In this document: in pieces, positions 35,971-44,726 of the stretch
Layout of the letters: each line of letters opens with the position of its first letter
Position numbering within the stretch: position 1 is the first letter of the stretch
Origin: Streptomyces sp. P9-A4
GTDB lineage: Bacteria; Actinomycetota; Actinomycetes; Streptomycetales; Streptomycetaceae
DNA length: 64,000 nucleotides
Direction: 5' to 3'
Assembly: GCF_036634195.1 (NCBI RefSeq)
Contig: NZ_JAZIFY010000001.1
Coordinates: forward strand, 6,148,501 to 6,212,500
Translations under genes and position numbers: made by a program
Notes under the pieces: generated by a model
Seen by the model: only the letters and a program-made list of their open reading frames with translations
Database searches by the model: none
Told to the model about the DNA's origin: nothing

Positions 35971-36014
35971 GCGTCGTCCTCCGTCCCCTCTCCACCCCCC
36001 GGAGCACCCGATGA
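35967..36014 (+). CDS. Fifteen-codon bridging frame between permease and ATPase
   Basis: ATG at 35967 overlaps the permease stop (ATGA), reads MSVVLRPLSTPRSTR and ends in TGA at 36012-36014, which overlaps the ATPase ATG (ATGA again). Its first bases, CGATGAGCGTCGTCCTC, nearly repeat those of the ATPase start, CGATGAGCCTCGTCCTC, 44 bases later. It therefore looks like a duplicated gene start that now works as a coupling peptide. Translation is plausible but unproven. Confidence 0.4.
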   Translation: MSVVLRPLSTPRSTR

Positions 36015-36691
36015 GCCTCGTCCTCGACGCCGTCACCCTCACCTACCCCGACGGGGACGGCCGGCTGACCGCACTCGACGCCGTCTCCCTCGACGTGCCC
36101 GCGGGTACCCTCACCGCCGTCGTCGGCCCCTCCGGCTCCGGCAAGTCCAGCCTGCTCGCCGTGGCCGCCACCCTGGTGACCCCGGACGAGGGGCGGGTCG
36201 TCGTCGCCGGTACGGACACCGGGCCGCTCACCCCCGCCGCCAAGGCGGAGCTGCGCCGCGAGCACATCGGGATCGTCTTCCAGCAGCCCAATCTGCTGCC
36301 CTCGCTGAGCGCGGCGGAGCAGCTCCAGGTGATGGCCCATCTCTCGGGGCGTCAGCCGAAGGCGGTACGGGGCCGGGCCATGGACCTCCTCGACGCGGTG
36401 GGCCTCGCGGACCAGGCCCACCGGCGGCCGCACCAGCTGTCGGGCGGCCAGCGGCAGCGCGTGAACATCGCGCGGGCGCTGATGAACGAGCCCTCCCTGC
36501 TCCTGGTCGACGAGCCGACGAGCGCCCTGGACCACGAGCGGGGGGCGGCGGTCATGGACCTCCTGGCCACGCTCACCACCGAGCGGGGCACGGCGACGGT
36601 CCTGGTCACCCACGACCGCACCCACCTGGCCCGCACGGACCGCACGGTCACGGTCCAGGACGGACGCCTGACGGAGTCGGTGCGGGCCTGA
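36011..36691 (+). CDS. ABC transporter ATP-binding protein, HrtA-like
   Basis: This 226-residue ATPase has Walker A GPSGSGKSS, Q-loop VFQQPNLLPSL, signature LSGGQRQRV, Walker B LLLVDEPTSALD and switch histidine in VLVTHD. It is of the LolD/MacB/HrtA class that works with FtsX-type permeases. It energises the preceding permease. Its start ATG overlaps the stop of the fifteen-codon frame, so its translation is tied to ribosomes leaving the permease gene. Confidence 0.92.
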   Translation: MSLVLDAVTLTYPDGDGRLTALDAVSLDVPAGTLTAVVGPSGSGKSSLLAVAATLVTPDEGRVVVAGTDTGPLTPAAKAELRREHIGIVFQQPNLLPSLSAAEQLQVMAHLSGRQPKAVRGRAMDLLDAVGLADQAHRRPHQLSGGQRQRVNIARALMNEPSLLLVDEPTSALDHERGAAVMDLLATLTTERGTATVLVTHDRTHLARTDRTVTVQDGRLTESVRA

Positions 36692-36754
36692 GCTCGGGGG
36701 AGCCGGGCCCCGGGCGATGTCCCGTCCGGAACGGCGTGCGGCCAGGGCGGCCGT

Positions 36755-37228
36755 TCAGCCGTGCCGGTGGGCGCGGGCGCGGGCCCGCCACCCGAGGGTG
36801 ACGGCGACCAGGCCCACCAGCACGGCGACGTAGGCGCCGCCCAGCCCGTTGCCGGTGCCGAGGCCGCCGTCGGCGGTCGCGGCGACCACCCCGCCGACGG
36901 CCACGGCGACCGGCCCGGCCACCAGGGCCGTGACGGCCCCGTGCAGGCGGGCCCAGGTGCGGACGCGGCCCCGGCCCGTGGTGCGGGCCAGGGCGAGGCC
37001 GCCGTTGACCGCGCCAAGGATGCCGACCAGCGCGGCTGCCGAGGAGGCGACGCGGCCGACGCTCAGGGTGTAGACGTTCGCGGCGACCGGCTGCACGGCG
37101 GGGTCGGCGGCAGCCGGAACGGCGAGTGCGAGACCTCCGGTCAGGACGGCTCCGGTCAGGACGGCTCCGGTCAGGACGGCTCCGGTCAGAACGGCTCCGG
37201 TCAGGGCGGGCACGGTGCGGACCGACAT
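36755..37228 (-). CDS. DUF6223 family membrane protein
   Basis: This 157-residue protein has an N-terminal signal-like region built of repeated TGAVL units (15-base tandem repeat), then a short Ala/Pro segment ending near AADPAVQP, and three further hydrophobic segments with the paired LGAVNGGLALAR and GGAYVAVLVGLVAVTLGWRARA patterns of DUF6223. Function is unknown. The ATG at 37228 follows GAAGGAGC. It is divergent from a NarL-type two-component system with 194 bases between them, so that system may control it. Confidence 0.78.
   Translation of the reverse strand: MSVRTVPALTGAVLTGAVLTGAVLTGAVLTGGLALAVPAAADPAVQPVAANVYTLSVGRVASSAAALVGILGAVNGGLALARTTGRGRVRTWARLHGAVTALVAGPVAVAVGGVVAATADGGLGTGNGLGGAYVAVLVGLVAVTLGWRARARAHRHG
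37141..37200 (-). repeat. 15-base tandem repeat in the DUF6223 signal region
   Basis: Four units of TCAGGACGGCTCCGG (plus strand; units at 37141, 37156, 37171 and 37186, the last with one change) encode TGAVL. The repeat lengthens the hydrophobic core of the N-terminal segment. Confidence 0.9.
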
Positions 37229-37410
37229 GGGTGCTCCTTCTCCTCGGGGGAACGGGACCACCCGAGCATCGCCACCGGACCGGCCGCGCGTCGTCCGGCA
37301 GGCGTGGTCACTTCCCGCTGCCGCCCACGCGGCAGGAACGTTCCGACTACCGCGACCGTGGTAGCCGCGGGCTCCTCCGCGAGCGGGATTCGCCCGCCTC
37401 CACGCGCGGC

Positions 37411-37416
37411 TAGGGT
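37411..37416 (+). promoter_or_regulatory. -10 box for leaderless kinase transcript
   Basis: TAGGGT lies six bases before the ATG at 37423, the spacing of a leaderless gene. Confidence 0.5.
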
Positions 37417-37422
37417 GCGCGC

Positions 37423-38550
37423 ATGATCAGAGGACGGTTCGGTGTCCCGGAAGGTGTCGGGGACGGGGTGATCGCCGTCGGCGTGGCGGCGGCGCTGCTG
37501 TCGGCCGGGGCGTCCGGGCAGCACTCCACCACGGGTCTCGGCCTTCTCGGCTACGCGCTCCTCGCGGCCGGCGGTCTGGCGCTCGCCGCGCGCCGCCGCG
37601 CCCCGGTCCCCGTCCTGGTCGTGACCGGGCTCTGTGCGGCGGGTTACCAGGCGGCCGGTTTCGACGTGCCCGCCGTCGCGTATCTGTTCGCGGTGTACGC
37701 GGCCGTACGGGCGGGGCACCGCACCGTCGCCATCATGGTGAGCGTGGCCGTGCTCGCCGCGCTGCCGGTGGCGGCGCTGCTCTCGGGCCTGCACGACACG
37801 GGCGAGGCGTTCGCGCGGGCCCGTGGCGCCCTGGAGCTGGCCTGGCTGGTCGCGGCCGGTGCCGCGGGTGAGGCGCTGCGGCAGGCCGAGTGGCGGGCGG
37901 ACGAGGCCGAGCGGACCCGGGAGGAGACCGCGCGGCGCCGCGCCGACGAGGAGCGGCTGCGCATCGCGCGTGAGCTGCACGATTCGCTCACCCATCAGAT
38001 CTCGATCATCAAGGTGCAGTCCGAGGTCGCGGTCCACGTGGCCCGTCGGCGCGGCGAGCGGGTGCCGGAGGCCCTGCTCGCGATCCAGGAGGCCGGGCGG
38101 GAGGCGACCCGGGAACTGCGGGCGACCCTGGAGGCGCTGCGCGACGACGACACGGCCCCGCCGCGCGGTCTCGACGACGTGTCGGGCCTGGTCGCGCGGG
38201 CCCGGCTGACCGGTCTGGACGCCACGCTGACGATCGAGGGCGACCGGCACCACGTGCCGGTCGCGGTGGACAGGACCGTCTACCGGATCGTCCAGGAATC
38301 GCTCACCAACATCGCCCGTCACGCGGACGCGGCCACCGCCTCGGTGCGCATCGACTGCCGTCCGGACGCCCTGACCGTACGGGTCGACGACGACGGGAAG
38401 GCGGCGCCGGACTCGGCGCCGACGCCCGGAAGGGGGCTGCTCGGGATGCGCGAACGGGTCACCGCGCTCGGCGGGGGGCTGAGCGCTCGGCCGCGTACGG
38501 AGGGCGGTTTCACCGTCAGGGCCCGGCTCCCCCTGGAGCGGACCCCGTGA
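37423..38550 (+). CDS. Sensor histidine kinase (NarL-partner type)
   Basis: This 375-residue kinase has about four to five membrane segments in residues 12-150, then the HisKA_3 helix with phosphoacceptor H186 in RIARELHDSLTHQISIIK, and the ATPase domain with YRIVQESLTNIARHA and GRGLLGMRERVTALGGG. Its stop overlaps the GTG of the response regulator, so both are co-translated. A -10 box six bases before the ATG suggests a leaderless message. The signal is unknown; the divergent DUF6223 membrane protein is a possible partner or target. Confidence 0.92.
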   Translation: MIRGRFGVPEGVGDGVIAVGVAAALLSAGASGQHSTTGLGLLGYALLAAGGLALAARRRAPVPVLVVTGLCAAGYQAAGFDVPAVAYLFAVYAAVRAGHRTVAIMVSVAVLAALPVAALLSGLHDTGEAFARARGALELAWLVAAGAAGEALRQAEWRADEAERTREETARRRADEERLRIARELHDSLTHQISIIKVQSEVAVHVARRRGERVPEALLAIQEAGREATRELRATLEALRDDDTAPPRGLDDVSGLVARARLTGLDATLTIEGDRHHVPVAVDRTVYRIVQESLTNIARHADAATASVRIDCRPDALTVRVDDDGKAAPDSAPTPGRGLLGMRERVTALGGGLSARPRTEGGFTVRARLPLERTP

Positions 38551-39215
38551 TCCGCGTCCTGCTGGTCGACGACCAGCCGCTCATCCGCAGCGGGTTCCGC
38601 GCGCTCCTCGACCTGGAGGACGACATCCAGGTGGTGGGGGAGGCCGGTGACGGCCGGGAGGGCCTGGCCCTGGCGGCGGAGCACCTGCCCGACATCGCGC
38701 TCGTGGACATCCGGATGCCGGTCATGGACGGCGTCGAGGCGACCCGGCGCATCGCCGCCGATCCGGCGCTGGCCGGGGTGCACGTGGTCATCCTGACCAA
38801 CTACGGCCTGGACGAGTACGTCTTCGAGGCGCTGCGGGCGGGCGCCGCCGGGTTCCTGGTCAAGGACATCGTGCCGGAGGACTTCCTGCACGCGGTACGG
38901 GTCGCGGCGCGGGGCGACGCGCTGCTCGCGCCGTCGATCACGCGCAGGCTCATCGACCGGTACGTCGCCGAGCCGTTCGGGCCCGGTCCGGGGGCCGGAC
39001 TGGAGGAGCTGACCAACCGGGAGCGCGAGGCCGTGGTCCTGGTCGCGCGGGGCCTGTCCAACGACGAGATCGCCGGCCGCATGGTGATCACGCCGATGAC
39101 CGCGAAGACCCATGTCAACCGGGCCATGACGAAGCTCCGGGCCCGCGACCGGGCCCAACTGGTCGTCCTCGCCTACGAATCGGGCCTGGCGACACCGCGC
39201 GTCCCAGGTCCCTGA
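38547..39215 (+). CDS. NarL/LuxR response regulator
   Basis: This 222-residue regulator has a receiver with VDDQP, phosphoacceptor D54 in ALVDIRMPVMDG and lysine in LVKDIVPEDF, then a LuxR-type helix-turn-helix (LTNREREAVVLVARGLSN, AKTHVNRAMTKLRARDRAQL). It begins inside the last codon of its kinase (GTGA). It is followed by a perfect hairpin and the convergent allR gene; no link between the two is evident. Confidence 0.92.
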   Translation: MIRVLLVDDQPLIRSGFRALLDLEDDIQVVGEAGDGREGLALAAEHLPDIALVDIRMPVMDGVEATRRIAADPALAGVHVVILTNYGLDEYVFEALRAGAAGFLVKDIVPEDFLHAVRVAARGDALLAPSITRRLIDRYVAEPFGPGPGAGLEELTNREREAVVLVARGLSNDEIAGRMVITPMTAKTHVNRAMTKLRARDRAQLVVLAYESGLATPRVPGP

Positions 39216-39280
39216 CGCCCGGTCCCTGACGCCCGAGTCCTGACGCCCGGGTCCTGCCGAACCGGACCGCCGCGCGGACC

Positions 39281-39310
39281 GAGCGCGACGGCCCGAAGGC
39301 CGTCGCGCTC
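39281..39310. terminator. Bidirectional terminator between response regulator and allR
   Basis: GAGCGCGACGGCC (39281-39293) and GGCCGTCGCGCTC (39298-39310) form a perfect 13-bp stem with loop CGAA, between two convergent genes. Confidence 0.85.
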
Positions 39311-39353
39311 GCGGACCTCGGTCACGCCGTCGAGGCCCACCCTGCGGCGGGGC

Positions 39354-40160
39354 TCAGCCCTGGCCGTTCCCCGAGGTGTTCGCCAGGGCCGCCGAGAGGT
39401 CCCGGGCCACTTCCTGGAGGATCGGGACGATCTTCTCCGTGGCCGCCTCGGTCACGCGGCCCGCCGGGCCCGAGATCGAGATCGCCGCCGCGGTGGGGGA
39501 GTCGGGGACCGGCACCGCGAGGCAGCGGACTCCTATCTCCTGCTCGTTGTCGTCGACCGCGTACCCCGTCTCGCGGACCGCGACGAGCGCGTCGAGGAAG
39601 CCGTCCGGCGTGGTGATGGTCTTCTCGGTCGCGGCGGGCATGCCGGTACGGGCGAGCAGCGCCCGCACCTCCTCCGCCGGGGTGTGCGCGAGCAGCGCCT
39701 TGCCGACGCCGGTGGAGTGCGGCAGCACCCGCCGGCCGACCTCGGTGAACATGCGCATCGAGTGCTTGGACGGCACCTGCGCCACGTACACGATCTCGTC
39801 GCCGTCGAGCAGTGCCATGTTCGCGGTCTCGCCGGTCTCCTCGACGAGCCGCGCCAGGTAGGGGCGGGCCCAGGTGCCGAGGAGGCGGGAGGCCGACTCG
39901 CCGAGGCGGATCAGACGGGGGCCGAGGGCGTAGCGGCGGTTGGGCTGCTGGCGGACGTATCCGCAGGCGACCAGGGTGCGCATCAGACGGTGGATGGTGG
40001 GGAGCGGGAGTCCGCTGCTGGCGGAGAGCTCGCTCAGCCCGACCTCGCCCCCGGCGTCGGCCATCCGCTCAAGGAGGTCGAAGGCACGCTCAAGGGACTG
40101 GACGCCCCCGCTCGCGGCGGGTTTGGCGGCGTCGGTGGTGCTGGCGCTGGACGTCGGCAC
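39354..40160 (-). CDS. allR: IclR-family repressor of allantoin catabolism, AllR-like
   Basis: This 268-residue protein has an N-terminal winged helix (VQSLERAFDLLERM to RYALGPRLIRLGESAS) and a C-terminal IclR effector domain (GDEIVYVAQVPSKHSMRMFTEVGRRVLPHSTGVGKALLA, VDDNEQEIGVRCLAVPV). I chose GTG at 40160 behind GAAAGGA; a TTG at 40190 is the alternative. It is divergent from allB, as allR is in Streptomyces coelicolor, where AllR represses allantoin genes. The TTCY-N7-RGAA pairs in this window are its likely sites, including one between it and allB that could also give autoregulation. The effector is probably a pathway intermediate. Confidence 0.9.
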   Translation of the reverse strand: MPTSSASTTDAAKPAASGGVQSLERAFDLLERMADAGGEVGLSELSASSGLPLPTIHRLMRTLVACGYVRQQPNRRYALGPRLIRLGESASRLLGTWARPYLARLVEETGETANMALLDGDEIVYVAQVPSKHSMRMFTEVGRRVLPHSTGVGKALLAHTPAEEVRALLARTGMPAATEKTITTPDGFLDALVAVRETGYAVDDNEQEIGVRCLAVPVPDSPTAAAISISGPAGRVTEAATEKIVPILQEVARDLSAALANTSGNGQG

Positions 40161-40511
40161 GTCAACGGTCCTTTCGGGGCAGGCGGGCAAGGCAGCAGCC
40201 TACCGGGCGCCCCCGGCCGGGGCACACGGTCCCGGTGTCGGCGTCCGCGCCGGTCAGGGCGTGTTTGTCCGGTGTCGCCGACGGTCCGGGGCGGTCCGCG
40301 AACGCCCCGCATGTGCGGAGCTACGTTCTACTGTACGAAATTTACATTCCACTTCGTGGAAACGTCCAAGCGGGGTTCGCTCGGGCCCGATGCTGGAAGT
40401 GTGCCCTTGACGGCATGTCGTCCGGAAGTGAAGACTCCTTCAACAGTTCGTTGAATTCCCTGCCGGTGGATTCCCGCCGGAGCACTTGAAGAACTTGAAG
40501 AAGGGGTACGG
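40161..40511. promoter_or_regulatory. allR/allB intergenic control region
   Basis: The 351 bases between the divergent genes contain a pair of AllR-type sites, TTCTACTGTACGAAA (40326-40340) and TTCCACTTCGTGGAA (40347-40361), again 21 bp apart. A perfect copy of the second palindrome type, TTCAACAGTTCGTTGAA, is at 40439-40455. TACATT at 40343-40348 may be a -10 box but lacks a clear -35. The allB ribosome-binding site is AAGAAGGGG just before 40512. Confidence 0.72.
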
Positions 40512-41846
40512 GTGGACGTCAACCTGGTCCTGCGCTCGACGCGTGTCATCACCCCCGAGGGGACGCGCCCGGCGTCGATCGCCGTCTCCGGAGGGACGAT
40601 CGCGGCCGTGCTGCCGTACGACGCCGCGGTACCCGCCGGCGCCCGGCTGGAGGACGTCGGCGACGACGTCGTCCTGCCCGGCCTCGTCGACACCCATGTC
40701 CACGTGAACGACCCCGGCCGCACCGAGTGGGAGGGCTTCTGGACCGCCACCCGCGCGGCGGCCGCCGGCGGCATCACCACGCTGCTCGACATGCCCCTCA
40801 ACTCGCTGCCCCCCACGACCACCGTGGAGAACCTGCGCGTCAAGCAGGAGGTCGCCCGGACCAAGGCGCACATCGACGTCGGCTTCTGGGGCGGCGCCCT
40901 GCCCGACAACGTCAAGGACCTGCGCCCGCTGCACGACGCCGGCGTCTTCGGCTTCAAGTGCTTCCTGTCGCCCTCCGGTGTCGACGAGTTCCCCGAGCTC
41001 GACCAGGAGCGCCTCGCGACCTCGCTCGCCGAGATCTCCGGCTTCGACGGCCTGATGATCGTGCACGCCGAGGACCCCCACCACCTCGCCGCCGCGCCCC
41101 AGAAGTCCGGCCTCGCCTACGCCGACTTCCTGGCCTCGCGTCCCCGCGACGCCGAGAACACGGCCATCGAGAACCTGGTCAACCAGGCCCGCCGGCTCAA
41201 CGCCCGCGTCCACGTCCTGCACCTCTCCTCCTCCGACGCGCTGCCGCTGATCGCCGCCGCCAAGGCCGAGGGCGTCAAGATCACCGTCGAGTCCTGCCCG
41301 CACTTCCTCACGCTCACCGCCGAGGAGATCCCGGACGGCGCCACCGAGTTCAAGTGCTGCCCGCCCATCCGCGAGGCCGCCAACCAGGACGCCCTGTGGC
41401 AGGGGCTCGCGGACGGCACGATCGACTGCATCGTCTCCGACCACTCCCCGTCGACCGCCGACCTCAAGACGCCCGACTTCGCGTCCGCGTGGGGCGGCAT
41501 CTCCTCCCTCCAGCTCGGCCTGCCCGCCATCTGGACCGAGGCCCGCCGCCGCGGCTTCGACCTGACCGACGTCGTCCGCTGGATGTCCGAAGGCCCGGCC
41601 CGGCTCGCCGGACTCTCCCGCAAGGGCGCCATCGAGGCCGGCCGCGACGCCGACTTCGCGGTCCTCGACCCGGAGGCCACCTTCACCGTCGACCCGGCCG
41701 AGCTCCAGCACCGCAACCGGATCACCGCCTACGCGGGCAGGACCCTCAGCGGTGTCGTCACCTCCACCTGGCTGCGCGGACAGCGGATCGCCGACCACGG
41801 CACCCTCACCGAGCCCACCGGCCGCCTCCTCGAAAGGAACAACTGA
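40512..41846 (+). CDS. allB: Allantoinase
   Basis: This 444-residue cyclic amidohydrolase opens the hydantoin ring of allantoin to give allantoate. Metal ligands appear in [16 protein letters not shown], the carboxylated lysine in [17 protein letters not shown], further histidines in IVHAEDPHH and [11 protein letters not shown], and the catalytic aspartate in IVSDHSPST. It starts at GTG. It is immediately followed by the allantoicase gene, one base separating stop and start, so both enzymes are made together. Confidence 0.96.
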   Translation: MDVNLVLRSTRVITPEGTRPASIAVSGGTIAAVLPYDAAVPAGARLEDVGDDVVLPGLVDTHVHVNDPGRTEWEGFWTATRAAAAGGITTLLDMPLNSLPPTTTVENLRVKQEVARTKAHIDVGFWGGALPDNVKDLRPLHDAGVFGFKCFLSPSGVDEFPELDQERLATSLAEISGFDGLMIVHAEDPHHLAAAPQKSGLAYADFLASRPRDAENTAIENLVNQARRLNARVHVLHLSSSDALPLIAAAKAEGVKITVESCPHFLTLTAEEIPDGATEFKCCPPIREAANQDALWQGLADGTIDCIVSDHSPSTADLKTPDFASAWGGISSLQLGLPAIWTEARRRGFDLTDVVRWMSEGPARLAGLSRKGAIEAGRDADFAVLDPEATFTVDPAELQHRNRITAYAGRTLSGVVTSTWLRGQRIADHGTLTEPTGRLLERNN

Positions 41847-41847
41847 C

Positions 41848-42963
41848 GTGTCCGTCATCCCCTCCTTCACCGGCGACGCCAGCCCCTACGGCGGCGGTGA
41901 CCCGTACGCCGACTACCGCACCGCCGACTTCCCCTTCACCCAGTACGCCGATCTCGCCGACCGGCGCCTCGGCGCGGGTGTCGTCGCCGCCAACGACGAG
42001 TTCTTCGCCGAGCGCGAGAACCTGCTCAAGCCCGGGGCCGCCGAGTTCGACCCCGAGCACTTCGGCCACAAGGGCAAGATCATGGACGGCTGGGAGACGC
42101 GCCGCCGCCGCGGCATCTCCGCCCAGCAGCCGCACCCCACCGAGGACGACCACGACTGGGCCCTCGTACGGCTCGGCGCGCCCGGCGTCGTCCGCGGCAT
42201 CGTCCTCGACACCGCCCACTTCCGAGGCAACTACCCGCAGGCCGTCTCCGTCGAGGCCGCCTCCGTCGCCGGCTCGCCCTCGCCCGAGGAACTCCTCGTC
42301 GAGGACGTGAAGTGGACGACGCTCGTCCCGCGCACCGCCGTCGGCGGCCACGCCGCCAACGGCTTCGCCGTCGACGTCGAACAGCGCTTCACGCACCTGC
42401 GCGTCAACCAGCACCCCGACGGCGGCATCGCCCGCCTGCGCGTCCACGGCGAGGTCGCCCCCGACCCGGCCTGGCTCGGTGTCCTCGGTACGTTCGACCT
42501 CGCGGCCCTGGAGAACGGCGGCCAGGTCGAGGACGCCTCCGACCGCTTCTACTCCCCGGCCACCAACACCATCCAGCCCGGCCGCTCCCGCAAGATGGAC
42601 GACGGCTGGGAGACCCGCCGCCGCCGCGACAAGGGCAACGACTGGATCCGCTACCAGCTGGTCGCCGAGGCCGAGATCCGCGCGGTCGAGATCGACACCG
42701 CGTACCTCAAGGGCAACAGCGCGGGCTGGGCGGCGCTCTCCGTCGCCGCCGAGGGCTCCGAGGACTGGACCGAGATCCTGCCCAGGACCCGCCTCCAGCC
42801 CGACACCAACCACCGCTTCGTGCTCGACACCCCGGCGGTCGGCTCCCGCGTCCGGATCGACATCTACCCGGACGGCGGCATCTCGCGCCTCCGCCTCTTC
42901 GGCTCCCTCACGGAGGCGGGCCGCGCCCGGCTGACCGCCCGGCACCAGGAACTGGGCGGGTAG
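41848..42963 (+). CDS. alc: Allantoicase
   Basis: This 371-residue enzyme hydrolyses allantoate to ureidoglycolate and urea. It is built of two homologous jelly-roll repeats, each carrying the family motif: KGKIMDGWETRRRRG at about residue 75 and RKMDDGWETRRRRDKG at about 250, with paired IARLRVHGE and ISRLRLFGS ends. The GTG start one base after allB follows GAAAGGAAC. Because allantoicase rather than allantoate amidohydrolase is present, urea and ureidoglycolate are the expected products; ureidoglycolate lyase and urease must be encoded elsewhere. Confidence 0.95.
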   Translation: MSVIPSFTGDASPYGGGDPYADYRTADFPFTQYADLADRRLGAGVVAANDEFFAERENLLKPGAAEFDPEHFGHKGKIMDGWETRRRRGISAQQPHPTEDDHDWALVRLGAPGVVRGIVLDTAHFRGNYPQAVSVEAASVAGSPSPEELLVEDVKWTTLVPRTAVGGHAANGFAVDVEQRFTHLRVNQHPDGGIARLRVHGEVAPDPAWLGVLGTFDLAALENGGQVEDASDRFYSPATNTIQPGRSRKMDDGWETRRRRDKGNDWIRYQLVAEAEIRAVEIDTAYLKGNSAGWAALSVAAEGSEDWTEILPRTRLQPDTNHRFVLDTPAVGSRVRIDIYPDGGISRLRLFGSLTEAGRARLTARHQELGG

Positions 42964-42970
42964 ATACGAC

Positions 42971-43122
42971 CCCCCTTTTTTTTGGGGGCTCGGTTCGCCT
43001 CCGGGCGCCCAGAGCCGGGGAAGAACCCCGACCGTGCTCGCCTCCCTCCCCTTTTTTTTTGGGGCTCGGTTCGCCTCCGGGCGCCCAAAGCCGGGGGAAG
43101 AACCCCGACCGTGCTCGCCCCC
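42971..43122. repeat. Tandem duplication of about 75 bases with T8/T10 tracts
   Basis: Two copies of one unit lie head to tail: each has a C run, a long T run and a G run, then GCTCGGTTCGCCTCCGGG, CGCCCA(G/A)AGCCGGGG, AAGAACCCCGACCGTGCTCG. The first begins near 42971 and the second near 43047. The C-T-G runs can fold as a hairpin. A shorter inverted piece, CGGGGTTCTTCCAC, follows at about 43148. Such tracts are rare in this GC-rich DNA. The array ends the allB-alc unit and may terminate it. Confidence 0.85.
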
Positions 43123-43205
43123 TCGTTCCTCGGGAGGCTCCGCGCGCTCGGGGTTCTTCCACCGGCGGCGCCCTTCGGCTCACTCGCCGGGTTTCGCCTC
43201 CCGCG

Positions 43206-43946
43206 TCAGGCCGCGTGGCCGCCGTCCACCGCGAACTCCGCGCCCGTCACGTACCGCCCCTCCGGGCCCGCCAGGAAGGCGACCATCGCCGCCACCTCCT
43301 CCGCCGTGCCGAAGCGGCCGAGCGCCGTCAGGGCCGACTGGCCGTCCGCGTACGGGCCGTCCGCCGGGTTCATGTCCGTGTCGATCGGACCCGGGTGGAC
43401 CACGTTCGCCGTGATGCCGCGCCCGCCGAGTTCCCGCGCGAGCGCCTTCGTCAGGCCGATCAGGGCCGACTTGCTCATCGCGTACAGCACTCCGCCGGGG
43501 CCCGGCACCCGCTGGGTCATGCAGCTGCCGATCGTGACGATCCGCCCGCCCTCGGGCAGTCGCGCGGCAGCCGCCTGCGAGGCCAGGAAGGCCGCCCGGA
43601 CGTTCACCGCGAGGACCCGGTCCACGTCCGCGAGGGGCAGCGACTCCAGCGGGCCGAGGACACCCGCGCCGACGTTGTTCACCAGGACGTCGAGGCGCCC
43701 GAGGGCGTCCGCCGCCCACTCCACCGCGCCGGACGCGTCCCCGGCGTCCGCCGCGTCCGCCCGCAGGGGCAGTGCCTTGCGGCCGGTCGCCTCGATCCGC
43801 GCCGCGACCTCTTTGGCCCGCGCCTCGTCCTGGACGTAGGTGAAGGCGACATCGGCGCCCTCCTGGGCCAGCCGGACGGCCGTGGCCGCGCCGATGCCCC
43901 TGCTGCCGCCCGTGACCAGTACCGCCGTGCCGTTCATCGTGGACAT
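43206..43946 (-). CDS. SDR family oxidoreductase (FabG-like)
   Basis: This 246-residue short-chain dehydrogenase has the NAD(P) motif VTGGSRGIGAA, NNVGAG, catalytic serine in IGSCMT, and the catalytic YAMSK motif; the C-terminal GAEFAVDGGHAA closes the Rossmann fold. The ATG at 43946 follows ACGGAGG. These enzymes reduce or oxidise carbonyl or alcohol groups; the substrate cannot be told. It stands alone and reads towards allB-alc, separated from them by the duplicated tract. Confidence 0.9.
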   Translation of the reverse strand: MSTMNGTAVLVTGGSRGIGAATAVRLAQEGADVAFTYVQDEARAKEVAARIEATGRKALPLRADAADAGDASGAVEWAADALGRLDVLVNNVGAGVLGPLESLPLADVDRVLAVNVRAAFLASQAAAARLPEGGRIVTIGSCMTQRVPGPGGVLYAMSKSALIGLTKALARELGGRGITANVVHPGPIDTDMNPADGPYADGQSALTALGRFGTAEEVAAMVAFLAGPEGRYVTGAEFAVDGGHAA

Positions 43947-44117
43947 CCCGAAACCTCCGTAGAACCCGCTGATTGGTTGTGGGTTCAAGCAAACTCCGGT
44001 GCGGGTCCCGGCGCTGGCGGGAATCGGACGCCGACCCGGTCACCGATGACTTTCGCCGGGCGGTGGGGTCGGAAGAGGTGGGACACGATGGTCCCGAGAA
44101 CAGAAAGGGCACCCGAC

Positions 44118-44726
44118 ATGGCCACCCTCAGCCTCACCCAGTTCCTCACCCTCGACGGCGTCATCCAGGCACCCGGAGGCCCCGACGAGGACCGCAGCAG
44201 CGGCTTCGAGCACGGCGGCTGGTCCGCGCCGTACGACGACGAGGACTTCGGGCAGCGCATCACCGAGATCTTCGCCCGCCCGACCGCCTTCCTCCTGGGC
44301 CGCCGCACGTACGACATCTTCGCGGGCTACTGGCCCAAGCACACCGACCCGGCCGACCCCATCGCCTCCAAGCTCAACGGCCTCCCCAAGTACGTCGCCA
44401 CCACCACCCTCACCTCGGCCGACTGGGAGGGCACCACCCTGCTCCGCGGGGACATCGTCGAGGAGGTCACCGCCCTCAAGGAACGCACCGACGGCGAGAT
44501 CCAGATGCACGGCAGCGCGGGTCTCGCCCGCACGCTGCTCGACCACGACCTCATCGACACCCTCCACCTGCACGTCTTCCCCGTGGTCCTGGGCACCGGC
44601 CGCCGCCTCTTCACCGAAGGGGTCCGCCCCACCGCCTTCCGCCTCACCGACGCGCGCGTCACCAGCAAGGGCGTCGCCCTCCACACGTACGAGCTGGCCG
44701 GCCGCCCGACGTACGGGAGCTTCTGA
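44118..44726 (+). CDS. Dihydrofolate reductase-fold (RibD C-terminal) protein
   Basis: This 202-residue protein begins MATLSLTQFLTLDGVIQAPGG and has LLGRRTYDIFAGYWP, GEIQMHGSAGLARTLL and LHVFPVVLGTGRRLF, the usual pattern of the widespread DHFR/RibD_C family in actinobacteria. It should bind NADPH and reduce an unidentified substrate; it is not the housekeeping folate enzyme. A much longer in-frame reading from 42312 is a shadow of alc and was rejected. It is divergent from the SDR gene. Confidence 0.88.
   Translation: MATLSLTQFLTLDGVIQAPGGPDEDRSSGFEHGGWSAPYDDEDFGQRITEIFARPTAFLLGRRTYDIFAGYWPKHTDPADPIASKLNGLPKYVATTTLTSADWEGTTLLRGDIVEEVTALKERTDGEIQMHGSAGLARTLLDHDLIDTLHLHVFPVVLGTGRRLFTEGVRPTAFRLTDARVTSKGVALHTYELAGRPTYGSF

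Noticed and set aside
42964..43205. The duplicated tract considered as a CRISPR array
   Set aside because: There are only two long copies joined directly, with no unique spacers and no cas genes anywhere in the window.
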